A DNA stretch of 64,000 nt from Brevibacterium sp. S22 (GTDB lineage: Bacteria; Actinomycetota; Actinomycetes; Actinomycetales; Brevibacteriaceae): assembly GCF_004745485.1 (NCBI RefSeq), contig NZ_RHFG01000004.1:1-64000 (forward strand), given 5' to 3'. Below the pieces are notes generated by a model, which ran no database searches, had not been told where the DNA came from, and saw only the letters and a program-made list of their open reading frames with translations. The position numbers were made by a program, and so were the translations under genes. Shown here in pieces: positions 15,805 through 25,041 of this stretch; position 1 is the first letter of the stretch; each line of letters starts with the position of its first letter.

Positions 15805-17256
15805 ATGCCATTGGCGGACGGAGACAGCAACCAGAAGGACCCGGCAGAAGGCACCCCGATCAACCGGAACCTCGTGCTTGCGGTTCTCGTCTCCGGTGCG
15901 TTCGTCATCATCCTCAATCAGACGCTGCTCAACACCGCTCTGCCGGCGTTCATGAACTACTTCCACATCACCTCCGGCGCTGCCCAGTGGGTGACGACGA
16001 GCTTCATGCTCGTGAACGGCATCATGATCCCGGTGACCGCGTTCCTCATCGAGAAGTTCACGACGAGGGGCCTGTTCTTCACCGCCATGGGCCTCTTCAT
16101 CATCGGCACCCTCGTGTGTGCGATCGCTCCGGTCTATCCGGTGATGCTCATCGGCCGTGTCATCCAGGCCTCGGCCGGCGGCATCATCATGCCGCTGATG
16201 CAGACGATCCTCTTCGCCATCTTCCCTGTGGAGAAGCGCGGCACGGCTATGGGCACGTTCGGACTCGTCATCGCCTTCGCCCCCGCGATCGGGCCGAGCC
16301 TCTCCGGCTGGATCGTCGACCACCTGCCGTGGCAGGTCCTGTTCTACATGATGCTGCCGATCGCGATCATCGACCTCATCATCGCCTATTTCCTGCTCAA
16401 GAACGTCACCGAGCGGACCTTCCCACGCCTCGACGTGCTCTCGATCATCCTCTCCACCCTCGGGTTCGGCGGACTGCTGTTCGGCTTCGGCACCGCCGGT
16501 GACGCCGGATGGCTCAGCGCCGAGGTGCTCACGCCCCTGATCATCGGCGCGATCGCACTGACGTTCTTCATCACCCGGCAATTCAAGCTCGAACAGCCGA
16601 TCCTCGAGTTCCGCATCCTCCGCTACCGCATGTTCACCCTCAACACCCTGCTGGGCATGTGCGTGTTCATCGTTATGGTCGGCGGCATGATGGTCCTGCC
16701 GCTGTACATGCAGAACATGAATGACTTCTCGGCGATGGAGTCCGGCTTGGTCCTGCTTCCGGGCGCCGCGGTGATGGGACTGATGTCGCCGGTGACCGGT
16801 CGCGTGTTCGATGCCATCGGCGCGAAATGGCTCGCCGTCGCCGGCTTCGTCCTGCTCACCGGAACCACGTTCCTCTTCGCTCGGCTGGGCCCGGACACCT
16901 CGTTCGTCTACCTCGCCGTGGTCAACACGGTCCGCATGTTCGGAGTCGCCATGGTGATGATGCCGGTGACCACTGCCGCGCTCAACCAGCTGCCCTCGCA
17001 CCTCATCCCGCACGGCACCGCCCTGAACAACACGATGCGCCAGATCGCCGCCTCGGTCGGCACCGCAGCACTGGTGACGATCATGGTCTCGGCCGCGCGG
17101 AATCCCGAAACCTACGGCATGGCGGGCCTGGTCCACGGTGCGAACGTCGCCTTCTTCGTCGCCGCCTGCGTCGGCATCCTCGGCATCGTCGGAGCATTCT
17201 TCATCAAGAACTCACACGGACTCGAACCAGGACAGAAGAAGACCACCGGAAAGTGA
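15805..17256 (+). CDS. MFS multidrug efflux transporter, DHA2 (EmrB/QacA-like)
   Basis: The product has about 483 residues and fourteen predicted membrane segments. ILNQTLLNTALPAFMNYFHIT in segment 1 corresponds to the DHA2 motif (L-D-x-T-V-V-N-V-A-L-P), here with Asn in place of the usual Asp. WVTTSFMLVNGIMIP and the antiporter-type motif C region (LVIAFAPAIGPSLSGWIVD) follow. The family exports hydrophobic drugs by proton antiport. ATG 15805 is chosen because it follows AGGTGAGGGG; a TTG at 15706 would add a charged extension. The TetR gene follows on the opposite strand. Confidence 0.85.
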   Translation: MPLADGDSNQKDPAEGTPINRNLVLAVLVSGAFVIILNQTLLNTALPAFMNYFHITSGAAQWVTTSFMLVNGIMIPVTAFLIEKFTTRGLFFTAMGLFIIGTLVCAIAPVYPVMLIGRVIQASAGGIIMPLMQTILFAIFPVEKRGTAMGTFGLVIAFAPAIGPSLSGWIVDHLPWQVLFYMMLPIAIIDLIIAYFLLKNVTERTFPRLDVLSIILSTLGFGGLLFGFGTAGDAGWLSAEVLTPLIIGAIALTFFITRQFKLEQPILEFRILRYRMFTLNTLLGMCVFIVMVGGMMVLPLYMQNMNDFSAMESGLVLLPGAAVMGLMSPVTGRVFDAIGAKWLAVAGFVLLTGTTFLFARLGPDTSFVYLAVVNTVRMFGVAMVMMPVTTAALNQLPSHLIPHGTALNNTMRQIAASVGTAALVTIMVSAARNPETYGMAGLVHGANVAFFVAACVGILGIVGAFFIKNSHGLEPGQKKTTGK

Positions 17257-17284
17257 TTCCGGGGTCGCCGAGGGGACCGACCCG

Positions 17285-17836
17285 TCAACGATCCGTGTCT
17301 GCCCCTTCGACGAGGTGGCCCGCCACGATGCGCGCCTGCTTGAGCACGTCGTCGGGCTCCACCGCCCCGCTGAGAACCAACGTGGCATATCCGTGGACGA
17401 TCGACCACGCTGCCACCCCGAAATCGGAGTCCGGCTCCGATCTGGTCTTCGCGACTCCGACGGAGAGCGCAGCCCACGCTCGCTGTCGGGCCGCAACCAG
17501 CTCGGCATCGTCGTCGTGGAGCAGCCGGGGCTGAAACATCACCGTGAAGTGAGACGGGCGGGCGAGCGCGAATTCGACATAGGCGACCCCGCGGTCAATG
17601 AGTCCGCCGTCATCGTCGACTCCGGCCATCGCTTCCGCCAGGAGGTCGAACCCCTCAGCCGCGAGGGCCGTGAGAAGACCGGATTTGTCACCGAAATGAT
17701 AGGTCGGGGCAGCGTTCGAGACTCCGGCCCGTTTGGCCAGCGCACGCATGCTCAGTTTGGCCACGCCATCGTCGGCAATCGCCGAGGCGGTCTCCGCCAA
17801 CAGCGTGCGACGCAGATCGCCATGATGATAGGTCAC
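17285..17836 (-). CDS. TetR-family transcriptional regulator
   Basis: This 183-residue protein has an N-terminal TetR HTH (AKLSMRALAKRAGVSNAAPTYHFGDKSGLLTALA, residues about 25-58) followed by an all-helical ligand-binding domain. GTG 17836 is favoured because TACGAT lies six bases upstream on the minus strand (leaderless). It is convergent with the DHA2 pump and divergent from the DoxX gene, whose promoter carries a 12-bp direct repeat; either gene may be its target. Confidence 0.85.
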   Translation of the reverse strand: MTYHHGDLRRTLLAETASAIADDGVAKLSMRALAKRAGVSNAAPTYHFGDKSGLLTALAAEGFDLLAEAMAGVDDDGGLIDRGVAYVEFALARPSHFTVMFQPRLLHDDDAELVAARQRAWAALSVGVAKTRSEPDSDFGVAAWSIVHGYATLVLSGAVEPDDVLKQARIVAGHLVEGADTDR

Positions 17837-17842
17837 ACTCCG

Positions 17843-17848
17843 ATCGTA
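17843..17848 (-). promoter_or_regulatory. -10 element of a leaderless promoter (minus strand)
   Basis: Reading the minus strand, TACGAT is followed by six bases and GTG 17836 of the TetR gene. Confidence 0.6.
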
Positions 17849-17863
17849 CCGGAGCAAACTTTC

Positions 17864-17909
17864 CATTGACAAGATGCTTCTCAACGGCCTATCTTTTCAT
17901 TGTAAAGAT
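17864..17909 (+). promoter_or_regulatory. sigma-A-type promoter with direct repeat, candidate TetR site
   Basis: TTGACA (17866-17871) and TATCTT (17890-17895) are separated by 18 bp and precede the DoxX gene. CATTGACAAGAT (17864-17875) and CATTGTAAAGAT (17898-17909) match at 10 of 12 positions and flank the -10 element, as expected of a repressor binding at two sites. Confidence 0.65.
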
Positions 17910-17950
17910 TCGTCGTGGCCGCGAGGCTTCGTCCTTCGAAGGAGCCGCTC

Positions 17951-18457
17951 ATGGCACCCCTGCTCTTCCTACTCATCACCACACTCGCCACCTACACCGT
18001 CGGACACTTCAGCACCGCAGCGGCCCGGCATGACTTCAGCACATGGCCGGTGGCGATCCGGTTCGGGCTGGCGGTGATGTTCATCGTCACCGGCGTCTCC
18101 CATTTCGTCGGCATGCGCGAGGCCCTCATCGATATGGTGCCGCCATGGCTTCCCGGCGCACCCATACTCGTCACAATGACCGGGGTGCTCGAACTGCTCG
18201 GAGCGATCGGGCTGCTGCTGAAGCAGACTCGTCCGTGGGCGGCCGGCGGGCTGGGGCTGATGCTCATCGTCATGTTCCCGGCTAATGTGCACCTGGCACT
18301 GACCGGCGAGAACCTGCCGTGGGACGATCAGCTGCTGCCGCGCACGGCCATGCAGCTGATATTCTTCGGCGCCGTGCTCACGGTGCTCGTGCCCGAGATC
18401 CAGTCCCGGCGGAAGCTTCACAGACTCGCCGAGGTGGAGCGGCAGCGGCAGCGCTGA
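17951..18457 (+). CDS. DoxX-family membrane protein
   Basis: This 168-residue protein has four or five hydrophobic segments. The conserved FIVTGVSHFVGMREALIDMVPPWLP and PANVHLALTG blocks are typical of DoxX/DUF-type integral membrane proteins, some of which join membrane oxidoreductase complexes handling oxidative or electrophile stress. AAGGAG (17939-17944) is six bases before ATG 17951. A good -35/-10 promoter and a divergent TetR gene suggest induction by a small molecule. Confidence 0.8.
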   Translation: MAPLLFLLITTLATYTVGHFSTAAARHDFSTWPVAIRFGLAVMFIVTGVSHFVGMREALIDMVPPWLPGAPILVTMTGVLELLGAIGLLLKQTRPWAAGGLGLMLIVMFPANVHLALTGENLPWDDQLLPRTAMQLIFFGAVLTVLVPEIQSRRKLHRLAEVERQRQR

Positions 18458-18670
18458 GCGGGATGGCCCAGCCGATCCGGGCATCTGCTTTCGCCCAATG
18501 ATCCCTGTGCTGGAGCCCCCTAGGAACCCGCTGTGAGTCCCGCGTCACAGTCGTGTGTATGCTGACCGACGGACCTGTTCGATGTGAGTCCGATCTCGCC
18601 TTTGATGATCGCCCCATCACCTCGGCCCTTCCCTCATCAGCCGACCACCGTCAAGGAGCAGAGAAGCACT

Positions 18671-20119
18671 GTGACCTCCCAGAACCCCACCGAACTCAAA
18701 CGCGCGCTGTCGAACCGCCATATCCAGCTCATCGCGATCGGAGGTGCGATCGGAACCGGCCTATTCATGGGCTCGGGCAAGACGATCTCGGTCGCCGGGC
18801 CTTCGGTCATCCTCGTCTACCTCGTCATCGGCTTCATGCTCTTCTTCGTCATGCGTGCGATGGGCGAACTGCTCCTGTCCAACCTCGAATACAAGAACTT
18901 CAGCGACTTCGCCGGTGATCTGCTCGGACCGTGGGCCGCCTTCTTCACCGGCTGGACCTACTGGTTCTGTTGGGTGGTCACCGGTGTCGCCGACGTCGTC
19001 GCGATCGCCCACTACGTCTCATTCTGGTGGCCGCAGCTGCCGCTGTGGATCCCCGCGGTCCTGTGCATCCTCGTCCTCGTCGGACTCAATCTGCCCACCG
19101 TGAAGTCCTTCGGCGAGACTGAGTTCTGGTTCGCACTCATCAAGATCATTGCGATCCTCGCCCTCATCGTCGTCGGCCTCGTCTTCATCCTCTCCGGATT
19201 CGAACACGGCGGAGACCGCGCCTCATTCGCCCACCTGTGGGATCACGGCGGCTTCTTCCCCAATGGCTTCATGGGCTTCGTCGCCGGCTTCCAGATCGCC
19301 ATCTTCGCCTTCGTCGGCATCGAACTCGTCGGCACCGCCGCAGCCGAGACGAAGGATCCACACACCACCCTGCCCAAGGCCGTGAACTCCATCCCGGTGC
19401 GCATCCTGCTCTTCTACGTCGGAGCGCTCATCATCCTCATCTCGGTGCGGCCCTGGGACAGCTTCAGCGCCGACGAGTCCCCCTTCGTCGCCATGTTCGC
19501 CCTCGCCGGACTCGCCGGTGCGGCCGGTGTGGTCAACTTCGTCGTCCTCACCTCGGCGACCTCGAGCGCGAACTCCGGAATCTATTCGACCTCCCGGATG
19601 GTCTACGGTCTCTCGCTCCAGGGCGATGCCCCCAAGGCCTTCTCGCGACTCTCGAAGCGGCGGGTGCCGCAGAACGCGCTGCTGTTCTCCTGCATGTTCC
19701 TGCTGGCCGGCGTCGTCCTCCTCTACGCGGAGGGAAGCGTCTCATCGGCCTTCACCCTCGTGACCACGGTGTCGTCGCTGTGCTTCATGTTCGTCTGGAC
19801 GATCATCCTGCTCAGCTACATCGTCTACCGTCGCCGTCGCCCTCAGGAGCACAAGCGCAGTACGTTCAAGATGCCCGGCGGCGCCTTCATGCCGTTCGTC
19901 GTCCTCGCGTTCTTCGCCTGCATGCTGTGGGCGCTGACGACTCAGCCCGACACCCTTGCCGCAGAGCTCGCCACACCCGTCTGGTTCGCCGTCCTCGGTC
20001 TGTTCTACCTGCGTGTGCGCCGCAGTCCGGAACACCGTGCACTCCGTGAGGCTCACCGCGTCAAGGTCGCCGAAGAGCACCGGCAGGCATCGGCGTCGAG
20101 CGCTCACTCACCGGTCTGA
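18671..20119 (+). CDS. APC-family amino-acid permease, CycA-like
   Basis: This 482-residue, twelve-segment permease begins LKRALSNRHIQLIAIGGAIG, then GTGLFMGSGKTI, the signature of the amino-acid transporter (AAT) group in which CycA carries D-serine, D-alanine and glycine. GAAAETKDP-like TAAAETKDPHTTLPKA and SANSGIYSTSRM are also family blocks. The start chosen is GTG 18671, which matches the family N-terminus. TATGCT at about 18557-18562 may be the promoter -10. It converges on an MFS gene with a hairpin between them. Confidence 0.85.
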   Translation: MTSQNPTELKRALSNRHIQLIAIGGAIGTGLFMGSGKTISVAGPSVILVYLVIGFMLFFVMRAMGELLLSNLEYKNFSDFAGDLLGPWAAFFTGWTYWFCWVVTGVADVVAIAHYVSFWWPQLPLWIPAVLCILVLVGLNLPTVKSFGETEFWFALIKIIAILALIVVGLVFILSGFEHGGDRASFAHLWDHGGFFPNGFMGFVAGFQIAIFAFVGIELVGTAAAETKDPHTTLPKAVNSIPVRILLFYVGALIILISVRPWDSFSADESPFVAMFALAGLAGAAGVVNFVVLTSATSSANSGIYSTSRMVYGLSLQGDAPKAFSRLSKRRVPQNALLFSCMFLLAGVVLLYAEGSVSSAFTLVTTVSSLCFMFVWTIILLSYIVYRRRRPQEHKRSTFKMPGGAFMPFVVLAFFACMLWALTTQPDTLAAELATPVWFAVLGLFYLRVRRSPEHRALREAHRVKVAEEHRQASASSAHSPV

Positions 20120-20160
20120 GGAGCCCGCTCCCCCGCCGATGGCGAGAGCGATGACTGCCC

Positions 20161-20197
20161 AGGGACTGCCGGACACTGCCCGTGCCCGGCAGTCCCT
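20161..20197. terminator. hairpin between convergent genes
   Basis: AGGGACTGCCGG (20161-20172) and CCGGCAGTCCCT (20186-20197) form a perfect 12-bp stem with a 13-base loop, placed between the stops of the permease and the MFS gene. It probably terminates both transcripts. Confidence 0.6.
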
Positions 20198-20211
20198 GAG
20201 CGTTGTGCGGT

Positions 20212-21444
20212 TCAGTCGGCGTTGCCTCGTCGGCCCTGCAGCGTCCGTGCGATCCATGACAGCGCCCCGGTAAGCAGCAGGACCAGGGCGCACACTAGGA
20301 AGGTCGACGAGGATCCGAGGTAGGTGAAGCCGAGTCCGCCGACCACTCCGGCGATGGCGAGGCCGATGTCGAAGTTCATATTCCAGGCGACGCTGGCCCG
20401 GCTCGGTGAGCTGACCGAGGCGAAGGCCATGACGAGGCTCGCCGACTGCATGGCACCCAGCCCCAGACCGATGATGAGCATCGCAGCGAACAGCGCCGCA
20501 CCGTAGAAGACGACAGCGCAGACCAGGCCGATCGCTGTCAGGACGAGGCCCAAGATGTTGAGAGCGAAGGGCGGGAAGTTGTCCGAAACGGCCCCGACGA
20601 CAAAGCGTCCGATCACTGCCGAGATCTGCATGCCCGCGATGAACAGCGCCGCCACCGCGACATCCTCGCCCGGTCCGAAGCCGACGATGATCCCGAAGAC
20701 GATCATGCCGACGAGGAACGGAGAGAGCATGAGGACGAGCCCAAGGGCCTCCCCCGCACGGCGTCCCACCTTCCGCAGGCTCCGTTTCTCATTGCGTCCG
20801 GCCCGAACACCGACCGTCGCGTCGTCGCCTGCCGATGCTCCCGCTTCGCCCTCCCCTCGCCGAGGCGGCCGTCCGGGAACGTATTTCAGCACCGTGGGGA
20901 TGGCCAGGAGCAGACAGGCGCAGACGATGACACGGAAGATCCCGATCGGAATCGTCTCGACCAGCCACAGTCCCAGCGGCGCTCCGACGGCGGCAGCCAG
21001 GGATGTGATCCCACCGAAGAAGCCGAGTGCCTTGCCGATCCGCCCGGGTGAGGTCGTTCCGGGAACCGCCGCATTGGCGAGGACGACGAAGAGTCCGAAC
21101 CCGACACCGCCGCAGAGCCCGGCGAGGACGAGCGCCAGCAGGGGCGGGGTCACGAAGAGCCCGAGCAGCTGGCCGAGGAACTGCAGCACGAGAGCGAACA
21201 GCAGCGAGGCCTTGAAACCGAAGACCCGCCCGGCCCATGGGGCGAAGGGCTGGACGGCGATGACACCGATCATCATCGTCGTCAGCACGGAACCGCCGGT
21301 GACGGTCGACAGTCCGTCTGTCGCAGCGATCGTCACCATCGTCGAATAGCTGAAGAAGAAGGCGGAGAACCCGAACATCGCCGTCCACACCAAGCCCAGC
21401 AGGGCCGGGGTGTATGTCCGTTGAGGCTGGTGTTCGGGGCTCAT
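20212..21444 (-). CDS. MFS transporter
   Basis: The 410-residue protein has twelve membrane segments. WAGRVFGFKASLL occupies the segment 2-3 loop. The central loop (about residues 195-225) is Arg/Gly/Ala-rich. The pattern resembles the UhpC/OFA-like group of MFS carriers rather than drug efflux pumps. On the minus strand TAACCT lies six bases before ATG 21444, so the mRNA is probably leaderless. The substrate is unknown. Confidence 0.8.
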   Translation of the reverse strand: MSPEHQPQRTYTPALLGLVWTAMFGFSAFFFSYSTMVTIAATDGLSTVTGGSVLTTMMIGVIAVQPFAPWAGRVFGFKASLLFALVLQFLGQLLGLFVTPPLLALVLAGLCGGVGFGLFVVLANAAVPGTTSPGRIGKALGFFGGITSLAAAVGAPLGLWLVETIPIGIFRVIVCACLLLAIPTVLKYVPGRPPRRGEGEAGASAGDDATVGVRAGRNEKRSLRKVGRRAGEALGLVLMLSPFLVGMIVFGIIVGFGPGEDVAVAALFIAGMQISAVIGRFVVGAVSDNFPPFALNILGLVLTAIGLVCAVVFYGAALFAAMLIIGLGLGAMQSASLVMAFASVSSPSRASVAWNMNFDIGLAIAGVVGGLGFTYLGSSSTFLVCALVLLLTGALSWIARTLQGRRGNAD

Positions 21445-21450
21445 AGTCCG

Positions 21451-21456
21451 AGGTTA
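21451..21456 (-). promoter_or_regulatory. -10 element of a leaderless promoter (minus strand)
   Basis: TAACCT on the minus strand, then six bases, then ATG 21444 of the MFS gene. Confidence 0.55.
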
Positions 21457-21534
21457 CGACATCGGCACTGCATCTGCCGTGTCCGAGATGTCTGCTGCCC
21501 ATCCGGCGGAGAAGTGTTCACCTGCGCGTCAGAA

Positions 21535-21855
21535 TTGTCGCCTGCCATCGGCCCGAAGACGAAGGTCCGCGAATCGTTCACACGCCAGCACTTCCTCAAG
21601 GACGCCGAATGGAAGGCCGTCGGAGTCCTGCCGAGTCTCGAGGAGATCTCACCCGACGACATCGATTTCGTCACCGGCATCGTTCTCGAGGACGGCACGC
21701 CCAATCGCTTCTGTCTGCCGCTGCTCCTGATGCTGCCCGGAGTGGCAATCCCCGACCCAGCCGTACTCAGGCGGCCAGCTCCTGCAGACGCTTCTGCCAG
21801 AACACGATCTCTTCGGTCAGCCGGGCCGGGTCGAGACCGTGCGCATATTCGCTGA
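21535..21855 (+). pseudogene. possible gene fragment, unrecognised
   Basis: The 322-bp gap between the MFS start and the transposase-like gene contains an open frame reading KTKVRESFTRQHFLKDAEWK, then a hydrophobic LPLLLMLPGVAIP segment, and running antisense into the 3' end of the transposase-like gene. The middle part has ordinary-looking protein composition, but there is no credible start or ribosome-binding site. It may be a remnant truncated when the transposase-like gene arrived. Confidence is low. Confidence 0.25.
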
Positions 21856-23029
21856 GCTCGCGCTCCTGGGTCGGTGACATGACCCCGGCTGCGCGCAGAC
21901 GTTCGAACGGTGTGCTCGGTTCGTCGTAGATGCGCCTCTGCTCGCCGTGACCGTCATCTGCCCAGCCCGCGGGCTTGCGCGTGGGAGTGAAGTAGTTGAG
22001 TCGGTCGTCGACGGCACGCCAGAGTTCGTTGAGGGCAGTCCGGGCCTCCTCGGTGTCATAGCGACGGATATTGCCGTACTCGTGAACGAGATGCTGATGC
22101 CGCGACGCTTCCGGAAGCCGATCGCGACGGAGATCTTTGAGCACCGGACTGAAATGGATGTCCAGGCCGCGTGCCCAACGGTCGGCCGCCTCGTGGACGG
22201 TGTCATCGGCATTGCTCAGCTCAACGGCGTTGACCCAGAAGGGAATCCCCTGCACCTCATCGAGTGACCACTGCAGCATCTCCACCATGGTGTCCGGAGC
22301 GTTGTCGGCAATGCTGCGCGTGAAGACCCAGCCGGTGTGCAGGCATGAGGCACTGATTGTGAACACGCAGTTCGAGGCTCGGGTCGGTCCGGCATGGGCG
22401 ATGGTGTCGACGAGGAAGAAGCCCGGTTCGTACTCATTCGGTCCCGACGCGAAATCGAGAAAGTCTTCGCTGGGACTGGTGAACCGTTTCGTCGACACTC
22501 TGCGGTCGCGGAAGTCATCGGCTCGCGCGGTGCGCAGATACCGGTCGATCGAAGCCGGACTGACGGCGAGCAGTTCAGAGCGGACCTCGAGACTGTAACC
22601 CTCCCGGTCAGGCACCAGTGCGCCGTGGCGTTCTGCCGCATCGAGCAGCTGCGGCATCACCGCGGCCAGGTACTTGCCGCTCTGATACCCCGACCATTCC
22701 CAGATCCGAACGAGGAGTGCCCGTGATTCGGGTGAGTACTTGCAGCACCGCGACCGTGGATGTTCGGTGGTCGGATCGTCGTATCCGGTCTCGTCGTCAC
22801 CGACGCGGAAGGCAGCCAACCGGCGCCGTGCATGGTCACGCGACCACCCGGTGAGGATCATGACTTCGTCCAGGATCCACCCTTTGTCCTTCTTGCGTGC
22901 CGACGAATACAACTCGAGATAGTCGTCGACATCGAATTCTGTGTCTGTTGTCATCGGGTATGAAATACCTTGAATACTCTGCTGATCGTGCATCAATTTC
23001 GCTTGATCCTCCGAAATCGGGAAAGCCAT
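21767..23029 (-). CDS. DDE transposase-like protein with degenerate catalytic site
   Basis: The 420 residues follow the plan of ISNCY/IS1202-type transposases. An N-terminal KKDKGWILDEVMILTGWSRDHARRRL segment matches the family HTH region. A catalytic-domain opening FFLVDTIAHAG carries the first Asp. A C-terminal block LNYFTPTRKPAGW is followed by YDEPSTPFERLRAAGVM. At the position where the family has D-x-D-N-G-S-E-F, this protein reads FWVNAVELSNADD, so the second catalytic Asp and the NGSEF block are gone; a Glu (PEASRHQ) remains near the third position. Strand exchange activity is therefore doubtful. No terminal inverted repeats were found. ATG 22954 (MTTDTEF) is an alternative start. Confidence 0.65.
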   Translation of the reverse strand: MAFPISEDQAKLMHDQQSIQGISYPMTTDTEFDVDDYLELYSSARKKDKGWILDEVMILTGWSRDHARRRLAAFRVGDDETGYDDPTTEHPRSRCCKYSPESRALLVRIWEWSGYQSGKYLAAVMPQLLDAAERHGALVPDREGYSLEVRSELLAVSPASIDRYLRTARADDFRDRRVSTKRFTSPSEDFLDFASGPNEYEPGFFLVDTIAHAGPTRASNCVFTISASCLHTGWVFTRSIADNAPDTMVEMLQWSLDEVQGIPFWVNAVELSNADDTVHEAADRWARGLDIHFSPVLKDLRRDRLPEASRHQHLVHEYGNIRRYDTEEARTALNELWRAVDDRLNYFTPTRKPAGWADDGHGEQRRIYDEPSTPFERLRAAGVMSPTQERELSEYAHGLDPARLTEEIVFWQKRLQELAA

Positions 23030-23118
23030 TTCATTGTTTCGCTCTGTCCCGGAACGATTTGCATAATGCTATTCTGAGTTCAGGCAGGAGGTCTTCCTAA
23101 ACGACGGAAGACGCAGAG

Positions 23119-24243
23119 ATGTCACAGACTGCAGCACGGCTGCTCGGGTTATTGTCACTGCTGATGGTGCCCCGAACCTGGTCGGGAACGGAATTGGCAG
23201 ATCGTCTGGAAGTGAGTCCGCGGACCGTCCGGAACGATATCGGCACGTTGCGCGATATCGGATATTCGATCGACGGCACGCGCGGAACCGAGGGCGGCTA
23301 CCGCCTCTCTTCCAACGGCGCAGGAATCCCGCCGCTCATGTTCGACGCCGATGAGGCAGTGGCGGTCGCCGTCGGCCTGCATTCCGGGCTGAGCTGCATC
23401 ATCGGCGGGATGGAAGAGACCTCGGCCCTGGCATTGGCGAAGCTTGAGACGATTCTTCCCGCCGCGGTTCGGGCACGGGTTCACAGCCTCGCGCACTTCA
23501 CTGTTCCGGTCGTCGGCAACCAGCCGATGCCGATCGTCGACCCCAACCTCATCGTCACCCTCATCGACCACTGCCGTCGGCATGAGCGCCTGCGCTTCAC
23601 GTATCGCAGCGAGGCGGCCGACCGCCCGCCCGGCCGCACCGCCGAGCCGGGCCCCGTTGAATCGGGCACCGTCGATCCGGGCACCGTTGGGCCGGAGGCC
23701 GCGAGCAGTTCCCCAGCACACGAGGCCCACCTCGAAGTCGAGGCCTACCGGCTCGTCAACCGTCAACACCGCTGGCACCTGCTGGCCTTCGACCCCCGAA
23801 CCGAGGCCTGGCGGGTCTTCAGCGCCGAACGCATCGTGCCGAAGACGCCCAGCGGTCGCAGCTTCACTCCGCGCCCGCTGCCGGCAGACGACATCGGAGA
23901 CTTCGTCGAACGACACGTGGCCGAACCCAAGTGGCGGCATACGGCCTCCGTCATCGTCGACGCTCCCGCGGCCACGGTGATGAAGAGACTGATGTCCGCC
24001 GAAGGCACGGCCGAAGCCCTCGAGGATGACCGCTGCCTCGTCACCGTCGGCGGGCAGAGCCTGACCACCATGGCCCTGGCATTGGCCCGATTGGACACCG
24101 ACTTCACCGTCATCGACAGCCCTGAACTCCGCACATGTCTGAATCGGCTCTCGCAGCTGCTCAGCCGCGGAGCCGACGAGGGCGCATTGCCCGATCTCGC
24201 GGCTGCAGACACGAGGAATGCGGTTCACCGAAGGATGAAATAG
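23119..24243 (+). CDS. HTH/WYL transcriptional regulator
   Basis: The 374-residue protein has an N-terminal HTH_11 winged helix (WSGTELADRLEVSPRTVRNDIGTLRDIGYSI), a WYL core, and a C-terminal WCX-like extension (from about residue 265). Between the first WYL strand and the core (about residues 170-200) is a low-complexity insert with repeated PGTV/ESGTV units. It is divergent from the transposase-like gene with 89 bp between starts. Some family members control DNA-damage or defence genes; its target here is not evident. Confidence 0.85.
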   Translation: MSQTAARLLGLLSLLMVPRTWSGTELADRLEVSPRTVRNDIGTLRDIGYSIDGTRGTEGGYRLSSNGAGIPPLMFDADEAVAVAVGLHSGLSCIIGGMEETSALALAKLETILPAAVRARVHSLAHFTVPVVGNQPMPIVDPNLIVTLIDHCRRHERLRFTYRSEAADRPPGRTAEPGPVESGTVDPGTVGPEAASSSPAHEAHLEVEAYRLVNRQHRWHLLAFDPRTEAWRVFSAERIVPKTPSGRSFTPRPLPADDIGDFVERHVAEPKWRHTASVIVDAPAATVMKRLMSAEGTAEALEDDRCLVTVGGQSLTTMALALARLDTDFTVIDSPELRTCLNRLSQLLSRGADEGALPDLAAADTRNAVHRRMK

Positions 24244-24525
24244 GGATAAAGGCACAACCCGGCATAAAGACCTTTGTGCGAATATGTAGATTTTCGCGGG
24301 CATGACACGTGAGTCATGACCATTCCTTGTCTCCTGAGAACACCGAGCGGTAACTTTCCTGGATACGTTTCAGGTCCTGGCCCGCACGGCGGCGACTAAT
24401 CCGTTCGGGCCATTGTCGACCACAATCCCTTAATTCCCTGATTGGAGAATTGCGATGCTTCTGTCGTGCTTCGGCACAACAACGAGTCCTCATGCCACCT
24501 GCCTCGACTCCGACGGAAGGCCACA
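24244..24525. other. intergenic region
   Basis: GCACAA (24252-24257) and TTGTGC (24274-24279) form a weak hairpin just after the WYL stop. A second inverted repeat, CATGAC and GTCATG with a six-base spacer, lies at 24301-24318. I see no gene. Confidence 0.35.
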
Positions 24526-25029
24526 GTGACAGCAACAGACGGCGACCGGTCGATGACGACCGGGCACCTCCGCAATGCCGACGACCTCGCCGAGCGCATT
24601 CGTCGCACCAACATCAACTATGCCCGCTTCTACGGGCCGCTGGCGGTGTTGGTCATCGCCGCATCGTTCTTCCCCTACTACTCCCCCGAACCGGACAGTT
24701 CCGTCACATACGGAAACCTGTGGCAGGAAGTCCTCATCATCGGTCGCGGAGTCGATCTCTTCACGCTCTTCGCACTGCTGTTCACCACCGGTCTGCTGTG
24801 CTTGGCAGCAGTGGGCCGAACGACGACCGCTGTCCTCATCGCGATCCTCACCGGCTCGATCGTCATCGGATGCACTCTCCTGCAAGCGCCCGGCTATGTC
24901 AGCCCACCGGCGCTGACGATCTTCGGCATCATCGACATCGCACTCAGCTTCCTCATCGCAGCGATCACCCTGGTGCACTCCCTGCACCTGTTCACCCTCG
25001 ACCTCGGGTTCCAGCGCCGCACCGCGTGA
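24526..25029 (+). CDS. four-segment integral membrane protein, unknown function
   Basis: This 167-residue protein has a short charged N-terminus and four hydrophobic helices (about residues 40-55, 75-100, 107-125 and 135-158). GGAAGG at 24515-24520 is spaced for GTG 24526. I do not recognise a family. It is convergent with the Nudix gene, with only 12 bases between stops. Confidence 0.6.
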   Translation: MTATDGDRSMTTGHLRNADDLAERIRRTNINYARFYGPLAVLVIAASFFPYYSPEPDSSVTYGNLWQEVLIIGRGVDLFTLFALLFTTGLLCLAAVGRTTTAVLIAILTGSIVIGCTLLQAPGYVSPPALTIFGIIDIALSFLIAAITLVHSLHLFTLDLGFQRRTA

Positions 25030-25041
25030 GACCATCTCAGC

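Noticed and set aside
24301..24318. CATGAC-n6-GTCATG inverted repeat considered as a parS-like or terminator site
   Set aside because: It does not match the parS consensus and is too weak and too far from stops for a convincing terminator.
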